Assembly (NCBI GenBank): GCA_015099395.1
Contig: AP024096.1
Span: 4,340,001 to 4,404,000, forward strand
Origin: Ktedonobacteria bacterium brp13
Lineage (GTDB): Bacteria > Chloroflexota > Ktedonobacteria > Ktedonobacterales > Ktedonobacteraceae
Direction: 5' to 3'
DNA length: 64,000 nt
Part shown: one piece after another, positions 54,709 through 63,115 of the stretch
Numbering within the stretch: position 1 is the first letter of the stretch
Layout: each line of letters starts with the position of its first letter
Made by a program: the position numbers and the translations under genes
Notes under the pieces: model-generated
Seen by the model: the letters and a program-made list of their open reading frames with translations, nothing else
The model's database searches: none
Told to the model about the DNA's origin: nothing

Positions 54709-55362
54709 CTACCGACTTGTGCGTGCCATAATCTTATCTGCGTATTCGCTTACTATCGGTATCCTGATCGTAATACCCAGATACGATGTTACCATCATGA
54801 GTATCCAGGCTACCACAATAACGAACGTGATAATCTTGAGCACCAGACCGAGTAAGAACACAACAAGAACACCTAAGATAGGGATAAGACCGATAGCCAT
54901 TGCCAGTACGCTGATTACTACATACGCAACAACTAATGGAGCAAACAGGGCAATAGATTGCGCCGCATGAAAGCTCACATAACGATTGGAGCGATCCTTC
55001 AGCAGGAAGTAGACGCCTGTAAAACAGAGTCCCAGATAGCTGAACAGAGCACGGAGCCGCGAACGCTGATCACCCGCTTGCGGACGCTGTCCCGGCGCCT
55101 GTGAATAGTTGCCTCCGGTTCGGCCACGCGATGAAACACTGCTCGGTGGCACGTAGGCATTTTGTTGCTGCTGTTGCTGTTGCTGCTGCTGCTGCTGCTG
55201 CCCATAGACATAGTTGGGATCGTTCTGTTGCGATCCTGTATAACCCTGCTGTGGCTGTGAAGTTGCACCATATGGATCATCGGAGGGGTTTGATGGCGAA
55301 TAGCCACCGTAACCACCATAGGCATTGTTTGGTTGTTGATTCGGATTAGGGTTTGAACTCAC
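54709..55362 (-). CDS. DUF4870 membrane protein with poly-Gln head
   Basis: 217 residues. The first ~95 are low-complexity: Asn/Pro/Gly/Tyr-rich (NNAYGGYGGYSPSNPSDD), then 13 Gln in a row, then Ser/Gly/Arg. The DUF4870 domain follows, with three hydrophobic segments and the NRYVSFHAAQSIALF motif that matches FVRFHALQSLTFF of the paralogue at 25097-25831. The TGTAGAT-AAAG-ATCTACA palindrome near 55479 lies upstream. The function is unknown. The disordered head may drive self-association. Confidence 0.8.
   Translation of the reverse strand: MSSNPNPNQQPNNAYGGYGGYSPSNPSDDPYGATSQPQQGYTGSQQNDPNYVYGQQQQQQQQQQQQQNAYVPPSSVSSRGRTGGNYSQAPGQRPQAGDQRSRLRALFSYLGLCFTGVYFLLKDRSNRYVSFHAAQSIALFAPLVVAYVVISVLAMAIGLIPILGVLVVFLLGLVLKIITFVIVVAWILMMVTSYLGITIRIPIVSEYADKIMARTSR
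55162..55200 (-). repeat. CAG/CAA trinucleotide tract coding poly-Gln
   Basis: 39 bases, 13 Gln codons on the minus strand. The left part mixes CAA and CAG and the right part is a pure run of CAG codons (six in a row), which would be prone to slippage and length change. Confidence 0.9.
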
Positions 55363-55680
55363 GCGAGCATCTCTCCTTCAGTAAGAAACACATATTGTCT
55401 TCTACCCTATATTACGCCATACGACAAGAAAGGTTTGATTTTTAAATCGCTGCCGCAAGACATGAGCTTTGAATGAGTGTAGATAAAGATCTACATAACT
55501 CTTCTCTTAGATAGAACGCAGCGTTCCAATCGCGACAAAATATGTTTCCATGAAAGATGTGCTCACTATCACTTGTTCACGCTCCCTCTTCTTCATTGAA
55601 GAGGAGGGAGCGTGAAGCTGTACCTGTCCTATGGCAACACAAACTCCCTATGCGGATGCTTGCGCTACGTGAGGAGACCT
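55363..55680. other. Intergenic region with terminator
   Basis: About 320 bases. It holds the upstream region of the poly-Gln gene, including the palindrome at 55479-55496, and at 55578-55615 a hairpin with arm CACGCTCCCTCTTCTT that ends the lipoprotein transcript on the minus strand. Confidence 0.6.
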
Positions 55681-56712
55681 TTAGAAACTGGCGACCGCTT
55701 TCTTCGCGTACATTGTAATCAAGCCGTTGGTTGGCAGCGCACCCAGGAAGCTGATATGCATAAATGTGTTCCCTTTGAGTACCCAGATCGCAGTAGAACC
55801 ATCCTCAAAGGCTAGATCACCCACCCCTTTGAGGTCTAGCTTATTGTTTGAGCTAACCGTCATACGGGCATTCTGGTAGAGTGACGTTGCTACCCCCGGA
55901 CGGGTCAGTGAGATCACCTGTATACGATGGCCAGCCCCCTGTGAGGAGATGTAGTTACAACTGGCAACGCCCGCATTGTTGACTGTAAAGAACCAACTCA
56001 CTGGCTTACTTTCAAGAATCTGGCTCGCATCCTGAGTATTCAACAGACCACAGGGATCAGGATGAGGGATCGGCAGCGTGCGTACGCCAGCTACCACTGT
56101 CTGCTGCGCATGTTTCGCCAGGAGTAGCAGGTCTGTCTGCATACTCTTTGTAGCCAGATGAGGATAGACGATCATTATACTATAGACTGTGTTCCCGGTT
56201 CCAACCACGATCGCCTTCCCGACGTCCAGAGACACTGTAAAAGCTTCGTCGCCGATGTCCTTCACATCCTCTACAGAGGACTGCGTTTTGGCATCCGTAC
56301 GATCAAGCGCAAAATATGAACGCGCATTATCGCTCTTACCAACAGAGACCAGGATCTCGTTCGCATCGACCGCCTGACTGGCTTTCACATTTTTACCTGA
56401 CTTCGCCTTGACTGCATAACGGCAGAGGGGAGCCATAATCTCAGGCTCAACATCAATCGGAGAACCAAGAATATGTGCAGCATCGTTTTTCGAGAAGAGC
56501 GTACAGGGATCGAACGACGCATTAGTAACGTTGGAACCAGAAGTCTGTACAACTGATGACGTCTTCCCGCCATCGATGCTACATCCGCAAGAAAGTAGTA
56601 TCACAAGAGAGAGCAGTGTAAGCAATTTACCATCGACACCACCACACCTCTTTGCACAACCAACCATGCTTCCACGTAGAGACCGTGCAAACACAGTACC
56701 CAAACTATTCAC
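55681..56712 (-). CDS. Lipoprotein with two DUF3558-like repeats
   Basis: 343 residues. A signal segment (LLTLLSLVILLSCGCS) ends in a lipobox-like Cys near residue 43. Two similar halves follow, each opening with a DPC motif: DPCTLFSKNDAAHILGSPI at about 69 and DPCGLLNTQDASQILESKPV at about 219. This DPCxLLT...A..lG pattern is that of DUF3558, a cell-surface lipoprotein family best known from actinobacteria. The start is uncertain, as the 25 residues before the signal are unusually long and basic. Its function is unknown. Confidence 0.75.
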   Translation of the reverse strand: MNSLGTVFARSLRGSMVGCAKRCGGVDGKLLTLLSLVILLSCGCSIDGGKTSSVVQTSGSNVTNASFDPCTLFSKNDAAHILGSPIDVEPEIMAPLCRYAVKAKSGKNVKASQAVDANEILVSVGKSDNARSYFALDRTDAKTQSSVEDVKDIGDEAFTVSLDVGKAIVVGTGNTVYSIMIVYPHLATKSMQTDLLLLAKHAQQTVVAGVRTLPIPHPDPCGLLNTQDASQILESKPVSWFFTVNNAGVASCNYISSQGAGHRIQVISLTRPGVATSLYQNARMTVSSNNKLDLKGVGDLAFEDGSTAIWVLKGNTFMHISFLGALPTNGLITMYAKKAVASF

Positions 56713-57072
56713 AAAGCACTCCTTCGCTATAAAAAAAACACTGATCTATCTACATGATACAAATCACACAAAGAACGCTATGCCATATAGAACAGCACAA
56801 CGTAGCTAGCTCGTATCATACTTGCATCTCTATTTAAAACACTACAATACGCGCCACCCTGTAGATAAATGCCTGTGTTATAAAATCATAAAAAATATGC
56901 TGATACACTATGAATATTCCATAAATTTGTATATGATAATAATAGTGAAGACAGTGTTCAATATGTACAGTTTTGTGTAGTTTACCTACATCTATGCGAC
57001 AGCAGTAAACGTATTGATAGTAAAGGTCTCTCGATCGTATACAACGACCAGTTTCGAGGCAAGGAGACACTC
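56713..57072. other. A/T-rich intergenic region
   Basis: About 360 bases, strongly A/T-rich, between a minus-strand lipoprotein gene and a small plus-strand gene. It probably contains both promoters. No repeats or RNA are recognised. Confidence 0.35.
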
Positions 57073-57273
57073 ATGTATCACTATATGGATCACAAAGAAG
57101 CGATTGAGATGTTACGTAAAGCGGGTTTGAATCATACTGAGATTGAGCGCGTTACACGCTTTCGTAAGCAGTTCACCCCCGGCGAAATGGACCGGACGCA
57201 AAATGATCATCGCCGCCTCGAATTTGTACGCTGGCTCTTCCAGACTGGAAAGCTTACTGACTATGTACGCTAA
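57073..57273 (+). CDS. Small hypothetical protein
   Basis: 66 residues, MYHYMDHKEAIEMLRKAGLN at the start, mostly helical and basic, with AAGGAGA placed 7 bases before the ATG. The helix-turn-helix-like spacing (EAIEMLRKAGLNHTEIERV) could point to nucleic-acid binding, but this is a weak guess. It has a credible ribosome site and codon use, so it is likely real. Confidence 0.65.
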   Translation: MYHYMDHKEAIEMLRKAGLNHTEIERVTRFRKQFTPGEMDRTQNDHRRLEFVRWLFQTGKLTDYVR

Positions 57274-57504
57274 AAGTAGCTTTGCACTGACCGGGGGGTT
57301 GGTAGATAAGCCCTATTGATGTGTACTGACTCTGTGAAGAGCAATACAGCCCTTCATTTATCTGTGCATCAGAACACCTCTATCTATAGAGCTCTACTGG
57401 TGTTTTGATGCATTCCGTTTGCAAACTCAAGTGATTAGAGCCTATAATAATAGCAGTAATAAAGCAATCTGCAATCTATTTACCAAAGACGAGGAAGGGT
57501 AACA

Positions 57505-58719
57505 ATGACCGTACCATCTCAGCTGATACACGAAAGCACTAGCGATCAATTTACTCCAAAGAAGGAGGATAAATTTACATTTGGACTCTGGACTATTGCA
57601 AACCAGGGTCGCGATCCATTCGGAGATGCAGTACGTCCTGCACTCAATCCGATTCACAGTGTACAGAAATTATCGGAGTTGGGTGCCTATGGCGTCAACT
57701 TCCATGATAACGACCTGGTGCCGTTCGGGGCGAGTGCAGCCGAGCGAGATCGGATCGTACGTGACTTCAAAAAAGCTTTAGACGACTATGGCATGGTCGT
57801 GCCAATGGCAACGACCAATCTTTTCTATCATCCGGCCTTCAAAGACGGTGCATTCACCGCCGTTGATCCCAGTGTACGTGCCTTCGCTCTCCAAAAGACG
57901 ATGCATGCTATCGATCTGGGTGCAGAGCTAGGCGCTAAGACCTACGTCTTCTGGGGTGGTCGTGAGGGCGTCGATAGTGAGGCCAGTAAAGAGGCGACCG
58001 AGTCCCTCAAACGTTTCCGCGAAGCTATCAACTTCCTCTGCGAATACTCCATCGACAAAGGCTATAACCTGCGCTTTGCCATGGAACCAAAGCCCAATGA
58101 GCCACGTTCGGATACCTACTTCGCGACCGTGGGTCACATGCTTGGCTTTATCTATACGCTGGACCATCCTGATATGGTAGGCGTCAATCCAGAGGTCGCT
58201 CACGAGTATATGGCTGGCCTCAACTTTGTTCATAGCGTCGCACAGGCTCTAGAGGCCGGTAAACTCTTCCATATCGACCTGAACGACCAGAAGGGTCCGC
58301 GTTACGACCAGGATCTGCGCTTCGGTAGTGAAAATCTGAAGAACCTGTTCTTCCTGGTTCGCCTGCTTGAGAATCATGGTTATGAAGGCCCTCGCCACTT
58401 CGATGCTCATCCGTATCGCACGGAAGACGAGGCGGGTGTCTGGGACTTCGCACTTGGCTGTATGCGCACATACAACATGTTTAAGGTACGCGCCAAACAG
58501 TTCGATACTGATCCAACTGTCAAACAGTTGCTGGCCGATATCTACGCAGGCAATGCCGACCATATCGCGTTACTCGATCAGGTGAAGAAGGGCTACACAG
58601 CTGAGCTGGCAAATACGATTAAAGCTACCACCTTTGATCCTAAAGCTCTCGGCGAGCGTGGCTACCAGTATGAGAAACTCGATCAGCTGGCAATCGAGCA
58701 CATTATGGGTATCCGCTAA
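57505..58719 (+). CDS. xylA: Xylose isomerase
   Basis: A 404-residue TIM barrel converting D-xylose to D-xylulose (and glucose to fructose). Active-site pieces are the catalytic His/Asp in GVNFHDNDLVPFG, FWGGREGVD, the metal-binding Glu in RFAMEPKPNEPRSD, NPEVAHEYMAGLNF, and the second metal site in FHIDLNDQKGPRYDQDLRFG. The short, actinobacterial-like class I type is indicated by the length and by GLWTIANQGRDPFGD near the start. No xylulose kinase is adjacent. Confidence 0.96.
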   Translation: MTVPSQLIHESTSDQFTPKKEDKFTFGLWTIANQGRDPFGDAVRPALNPIHSVQKLSELGAYGVNFHDNDLVPFGASAAERDRIVRDFKKALDDYGMVVPMATTNLFYHPAFKDGAFTAVDPSVRAFALQKTMHAIDLGAELGAKTYVFWGGREGVDSEASKEATESLKRFREAINFLCEYSIDKGYNLRFAMEPKPNEPRSDTYFATVGHMLGFIYTLDHPDMVGVNPEVAHEYMAGLNFVHSVAQALEAGKLFHIDLNDQKGPRYDQDLRFGSENLKNLFFLVRLLENHGYEGPRHFDAHPYRTEDEAGVWDFALGCMRTYNMFKVRAKQFDTDPTVKQLLADIYAGNADHIALLDQVKKGYTAELANTIKATTFDPKALGERGYQYEKLDQLAIEHIMGIR

Positions 58720-58921
58720 GCACAAACGTACGCAACCCAACAGGCTGCTGACACCAACATAATACGTGAGCAGTCAACGCAGCAGGGCGTATGGATGATC
58801 CTTCTTCCACACGCCCTTCTTTTTTCGCGTATCCTCGTATCCATTGCTCCGGTGGGCAAAAGAACCCTGATGGTCAGCGGGAACTTCAGCAAGCTGGCAC
58901 TCTTATGGAATGGCTTTATTC
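58720..58921. other. Intergenic region
   Basis: About 200 bases after xylA with no recognisable terminator stem or RNA. Several short overlapping frames are present without family resemblance. Confidence 0.3.
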
Positions 58922-59104
58922 ATGACCTACCGCGTAGTGCAACTGAACGAAGAAATGATCCAGCAAGAGTTTTTGCGCGTGACCGCTCAATTGCAGCTGG
59001 ACCTCTGCGAAGAGATCCACCGCCAGAACCAGGAGAGCAAAGCCGACATTATCACCGAGATGAAGACCAGGGAGCGCCGCAGTGATGATCGACTGGCAGC
59101 TTGA
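58922..59104 (+). CDS. Possible small helical protein
   Basis: 60 residues starting MTYRVVQLNEEMIQQEF, almost wholly helical and charged, with coiled-coil spacing. There is no strong ribosome site. It lies between xylA and the convergent caspase-TPR gene. No family is recognised and it could be a remnant. Confidence 0.35.
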   Translation: MTYRVVQLNEEMIQQEFLRVTAQLQLDLCEEIHRQNQESKADIITEMKTRERRSDDRLAA

Positions 59105-59142
59105 TTATTCGGGCGACTCGTGAGGGAGGCATTACGGGAGTC

Positions 59143-60975
59143 TTAACCCAATTCTCTAGCTTTCTGATAAGCATAGTTAGCTTCATCTATACGGTTGAGA
59201 GCCTTGAGTGCATGACCCATCCATTCATATATGGCAGCTTCTTTCGGATCAAGTTTGATCATTTGCGTATAAACAGTTATGGCCTCTTCATAGCGTTTAA
59301 GAGCGTAAAGCGTTTCGCCCTTACAGCCATAATAAGCGATAAAGCTTGGGTCGAGTCTTATTGCTTGATTGTAGCTAGCTAAGGCTTCTTCGTACCGACC
59401 AAGATTATATAGGGCGACGCCTTTTCCCCCTACAAGAGTGTCATCGTTTGGATTGAGACGTATAGCCTGCTCATAAGCTACCAGGGCCTCTTCATACCTC
59501 TTGAGCTGCCTTAAGACATAGCCTTTATTAGCGAAGCTACGGGCACCATTTGGATTGAGACGTATGGCTTGCTCATAAGCTACCAGGGCCTCTTCATACC
59601 TCTTGAAATATTCGAGGATATTCCCTTTATTAGCATAGGCTTCGGCATAATTGGGATTGTATTGAATGGCTTGCTCATAAGCTAAGAGAGCTTTATCATA
59701 ACTCTGAAGAACTTGAAAGACTAGTCCGCGATTATAGTGGGCATTTACATAGTTAGGTTTGAGGAGAATGGCTTGCTCATAAGCTACCAGGGCCTCTTCA
59801 TACCTCTTGAGATCCAGATGGCAATTCCCCATCCCTTTGTAGAAATCGGCAACAGTGGGATCAAGGCGAATGGCCTGCTTTATGGCTACCAGGGCCTCTT
59901 CAGGTCGTCCGAGATCAGTAAGGGTATAGCCTTTGGCATAGTAAGCAACAGCTTCATTAGGATATTGGCGAATGGCTTGCTCGATTGTAGACAGAGCTTC
60001 CGCCGCACGCTTGGGATCACGAATAGAATTACCATCTCTCAACCATTTTTCCCTGGTTTTTTGCGGTAATGATCCACTAGGAGGAGTCGATGTCCTCACC
60101 TGTTTGCGTTTATTCCTTGCTTGAGGATTGGGAAACAAGCGGACTGAGGCCACATCTCCTTCGCTCTGGTCAGGCGAATCAAAATGTGGTATTGGAGCCT
60201 TGCCACTTGAAACCTTCGCCAGCGTGTTAATAAGCTCCCCCTTTAAATCATCGAGCGAGAGATAGGGCTTTTCTTGTTGGTTCGCATTTCCTCGCATGAG
60301 GGTACGAATCAAAGCTTCAGAAAACATTGTCCCGCTTTCATCTGGTAAAATTAATGAAGGTACTTTATTACCCGAAGAACTAAGAAGAGCTGTTCCTTTG
60401 CCTGGAAATCCATTCCCTTTGCTTTTTTCTTCCAAAGCAGAGAATATTTGCCGATGAGCTGCTTGATCTGGTGCTGATTGTAAATACTTATAGGACTCAG
60501 CCGCAAAACAACAATCAAGAATCAGGACTCGCCGCACATATCTGGCATGTGTTTTGAGTGTCTCTGCCAGAGCTGCAAAAGGAATGCCTGAAGCCCTCAA
60601 ATTACTCTCACTCGTACTGCGAAGTGCAAGATAATACTCTTGATTGTATCCGGATGCAAACATTCCGTGCCCGATATAGTAAAAGATCAAGTCTCTGGCT
60701 GGTGTGCCTTGCTGTTCCATCTGTGTCATACGGCTATGTAAAAAACTACTAATTGCCTTATCTATTTCATTAAAACTATTTAGTTCAGTATCAAATAGTT
60801 CTTTCCAATTTTCTATTGGCATTTTAAATGGGCCGGAATGGAGAAAATAATCCCTGACCTTATGAGCAGACCTTGCGAAAGCATGGGAAGCTTGCAGTGT
60901 TTTTGAATTTGGCCAGGCGCTTGCTCCCAGCAAAATACCTAACGTCGTTTGCCGTGACGGAGGCAGATGACTCAT
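59143..60975 (-). CDS. Caspase-like (C14/metacaspase) protease with TPR repeats
   Basis: 610 residues. The N-terminal ~250 form a caspase-like domain, opening with TLGILLGASAWPN, the catalytic His in FYYIGHGMF (His103) and the nucleophile in LILDCCFAA (Cys156). A linker at about 285-310 leads to about eight TPR units with the consensus EEALVAYEQAIRLNPN that fill the rest. It begins 9 bases after the stop of an EACC1-like gene, so the two are coupled. Caspase plus EACC1 is the pairing described for bacterial conflict systems in which the protease kills or cleaves on activation. Confidence 0.9.
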   Translation of the reverse strand: MSHLPPSRQTTLGILLGASAWPNSKTLQASHAFARSAHKVRDYFLHSGPFKMPIENWKELFDTELNSFNEIDKAISSFLHSRMTQMEQQGTPARDLIFYYIGHGMFASGYNQEYYLALRSTSESNLRASGIPFAALAETLKTHARYVRRVLILDCCFAAESYKYLQSAPDQAAHRQIFSALEEKSKGNGFPGKGTALLSSSGNKVPSLILPDESGTMFSEALIRTLMRGNANQQEKPYLSLDDLKGELINTLAKVSSGKAPIPHFDSPDQSEGDVASVRLFPNPQARNKRKQVRTSTPPSGSLPQKTREKWLRDGNSIRDPKRAAEALSTIEQAIRQYPNEAVAYYAKGYTLTDLGRPEEALVAIKQAIRLDPTVADFYKGMGNCHLDLKRYEEALVAYEQAILLKPNYVNAHYNRGLVFQVLQSYDKALLAYEQAIQYNPNYAEAYANKGNILEYFKRYEEALVAYEQAIRLNPNGARSFANKGYVLRQLKRYEEALVAYEQAIRLNPNDDTLVGGKGVALYNLGRYEEALASYNQAIRLDPSFIAYYGCKGETLYALKRYEEAITVYTQMIKLDPKEAAIYEWMGHALKALNRIDEANYAYQKARELG

Positions 60976-60984
60976 GACAAGCTC

Positions 60985-61332
60985 CTAGTCTTTTTCCTGG
61001 TGAGAAAGAAACATCGCAGCCAATTTCATAACATCTTTTCTGGTGATTTTTTCAGCAACCATTTCACCTTGAGAGGTTTTGATAGTAATGCCTGCCTGGT
61101 TATGCAAGGCAAGCCAATTTCCCAAAGCTGTGACCGCTGCCGTGATCGATGAAGTACCAAGCAGTAACACAAGTGTTGACCCCAAATCCATCGAGTACGG
61201 ATTATCGCGTCGTTGCCCTACCTCAATATCCTTTGCAGCATTCAGAAGCATCTCTTTGAGTTCACCTGCCCAGACGTTCATATCTGCTACCGATCCATAC
61301 TCGAACGTGATCTGATAGGACCGTTTTTCCAT
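60985..61332 (-). CDS. EACC1-like (effector-associated constant component 1) protein
   Basis: 115 residues from the ATG at 61332 (AAGGGGGG upstream; the longer frame to 61428 has no support). Order of features: short amphipathic start with ELKEMLLNAAKDIEVGQRR, a hydrophobic helix (LVLLLGTSSITAAVTALGNW) and a beta-hairpin AGITIKTSQGEMV, then a C-terminal helix. This layout matches the EACC1 family that accompanies caspase, trypsin and other effectors in multi-gene conflict systems. Match is by pattern, not by search. Confidence 0.65.
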   Translation of the reverse strand: MEKRSYQITFEYGSVADMNVWAGELKEMLLNAAKDIEVGQRRDNPYSMDLGSTLVLLLGTSSITAAVTALGNWLALHNQAGITIKTSQGEMVAEKITRKDVMKLAAMFLSHQEKD

Positions 61333-61442
61333 AGACCCCCCTTTTTTGAGTGGTAATATATGCAATGTAGCTGTTGAAGTAACATAGCTATGACTCAATA
61401 ATGAGTCATAGCCAATGCAAACAACCACACAAAACTTATGAG

Positions 61443-61778
61443 TTAACCTCTACAATGTGAAATAACATCAATTTCTTCCATTTTGGTATCATTCCCAGTC
61501 TTGAAACTTTGTACCAAAACTTTACATTTGCAAACCGGGCACCGATACACATGATAGGTGAGCTTGCCACCCCCCTTCTCGACGAGGGCTGAACCAAAGA
61601 GACCAAAGCTCCCTGCTACTAATTTGCCAAAAAAACCTTCTGATTGATTCACAGTTTGATCTAAAAATTCCTGTGGCATCGTTGCGCTTGTCCCAACGTG
61701 TTCACATCTCCGAGGGTTACCACTGAACCCCGAACACTGCTTCTTACAAGGGCAATAAACTTTCATTTTAGTTGACAT
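61443..61778 (-). CDS. Zinc-binding hypothetical protein
   Basis: 111 residues with two Cys groups, YCPCKKQC at the start with CEHVG following, and YRCPVCKCKVLV near the end, enough for one or two zinc sites. A Gly/Phe-rich hydrophobic stretch between them (FFGKLVAGSFGLFGSALVEK) may contact a membrane. It lies 110 bases upstream of the EACC1-like gene on the same strand and could be a third component of the system. No family is recognised. Confidence 0.65.
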   Translation of the reverse strand: MSTKMKVYCPCKKQCSGFSGNPRRCEHVGTSATMPQEFLDQTVNQSEGFFGKLVAGSFGLFGSALVEKGGGKLTYHVYRCPVCKCKVLVQSFKTGNDTKMEEIDVISHCRG

Positions 61779-62172
61779 CTTTGCCTCTTTTTCGGTTCTC
61801 CATTTTCTACATGGTCGGATTTAGTATCATGTGATACCATGAAGTTTCAATCATCGATATATACAACGACGCTCTTCGTTTTTTTGGGTTATCAATCAGG
61901 ATAGTTTACTTCTCTTTAAGTCAATATCCTTCAAGTACCCCATTGCATTTATAATTCCTCGCATAATAGCAATAATAACCATTACTTATAGTAAAAAGCA
62001 TGTAATTTAAGACACTTCCCAGATATTTTTAGTTTACCCGTTTTCTCTTGAGAGCTTGCAAAACAAAAATCGCAGATCTTTCTGCGACTGTATACAAAAA
62101 TGTCTCATCTGTTCGCAATATTTTTTACACCCAATAAATCCATTATTGCTAATATTAGTATCATTAATACTG
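61779..62172. other. Intergenic region with a terminator
   Basis: About 390 very A/T-rich bases. It is the likely promoter region of the caspase operon. The hairpin TCGCAG/CTGCGA (62068-62085) is followed on the minus strand by TTTTTGTTTTG, an intrinsic terminator for the decayed regulator upstream. Confidence 0.6.
62061..62085 (-). terminator. Intrinsic terminator
   Basis: The stem TCGCAG-ATCTTT-CTGCGA with a T-run on the minus strand lies downstream of the LuxR/MalT-type pseudogene. Confidence 0.65.
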
Positions 62173-62918
62173 CTAATACTTCTGGATCACCACAAGAACG
62201 CACCTGCAAGCTATCTTCTCCAAGCGTGACATCACGCCGATAATGCAAACGATTTTCACCTGAGCAAGATCAACCTGAAATGTCTGGCAGGCCGCAATGA
62301 GATAGCGCCAGAAACGCACCGGATCGTTGTCAGAATTCTCCAATGAGACCCAGGCAACAGGCGGAAAAGCGAGGCTTGCGCGTCGTGCTATCATCCACTG
62401 GCATTCTCGTCCGGCATCAAGCAGCGTAAACAGGCCGTAAGCGGTCGAGAAGAAAGGCATGCAGGCGTGGAGGAGACAGTTTGGATAAGAGGAGCGGAAG
62501 CACTGTAACGGGAGAAGGGAACACAGCATCCTCCGCGTACGAGACGTATGGAGCGGGTTGGGGCAAGGCCATTTCCTGATCTGGCCGCAAGGAACGTTGA
62601 CGCGAGTCGGACGTGCTTTCCAGGAGACGAGCGCTCTCCTCTAAGAGAGCAAGTGTGAGATCTGCCGTTCTGCCGAGATAGCGCTTCACGATGCGCCCGT
62701 GCAGGCGTCGATACGCATACCAATAATAGTTCCCACGTTGTACCCTCTGCTTACGGGCGGTATAGTGCATACCCCAACGACTGTGAAAGGAAAATGAGGC
62801 AATCTGCTCAAGCCAATCACCTGCTGAGTGCTTGTTCACTGGCCTGACCGCCAATGGAGAGGACATAGGTCTGTGCTTGCTCGGACCACCGAAACTGAGA
62901 GTGGACATACCTGGGCAT
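62173..62918 (-). pseudogene. Decayed LuxR/MalT-type ATPase regulator
   Basis: Pieces of one protein lie in different frames. From the ATG at 62918: MPRYVHSQFRWSEQ and following, then after a shift WLEQIASFSFHSRWGM, YYWYAYRRLHGRIVKRYLG and RTADLTLALLEESARLL. After another shift come LLDAGRECQW-MIARR and VAWVSLENSDNDPVRFWRYL, the MalT/LuxR large-regulator NTPase. The P-loop segment that should lie between LLDAGRE and the following helix is gone, and nothing of the TPR or HTH parts remains. It is a clear pseudogene. Confidence 0.8.
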
Positions 62919-63115
62919 AGATAGTACTTTCTGCGCGATGACAATGGGCACATGATGTTACCTAACAGATGTGTCCCAACAAATGTAGCACAACTTGTTC
63001 TGTTAGGCAACAAAAACGATCTGATGGGGCGTTTAGCGTTATTTCTGATTCACGCTCAGCGAACAAGCTGAAGGCTTAACGTTGTAAATTTCGTCGGCGG
63101 GCCTGATAGGCCGCA

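Noticed and set aside
54473..54970. 165-residue plus-strand frame
   Set aside because: Mostly antisense to the DUF4870 gene, with no recognisable motif.
55162..55200. CRISPR or satellite repeat
   Set aside because: It is a trinucleotide tract in frame within a coding gene.
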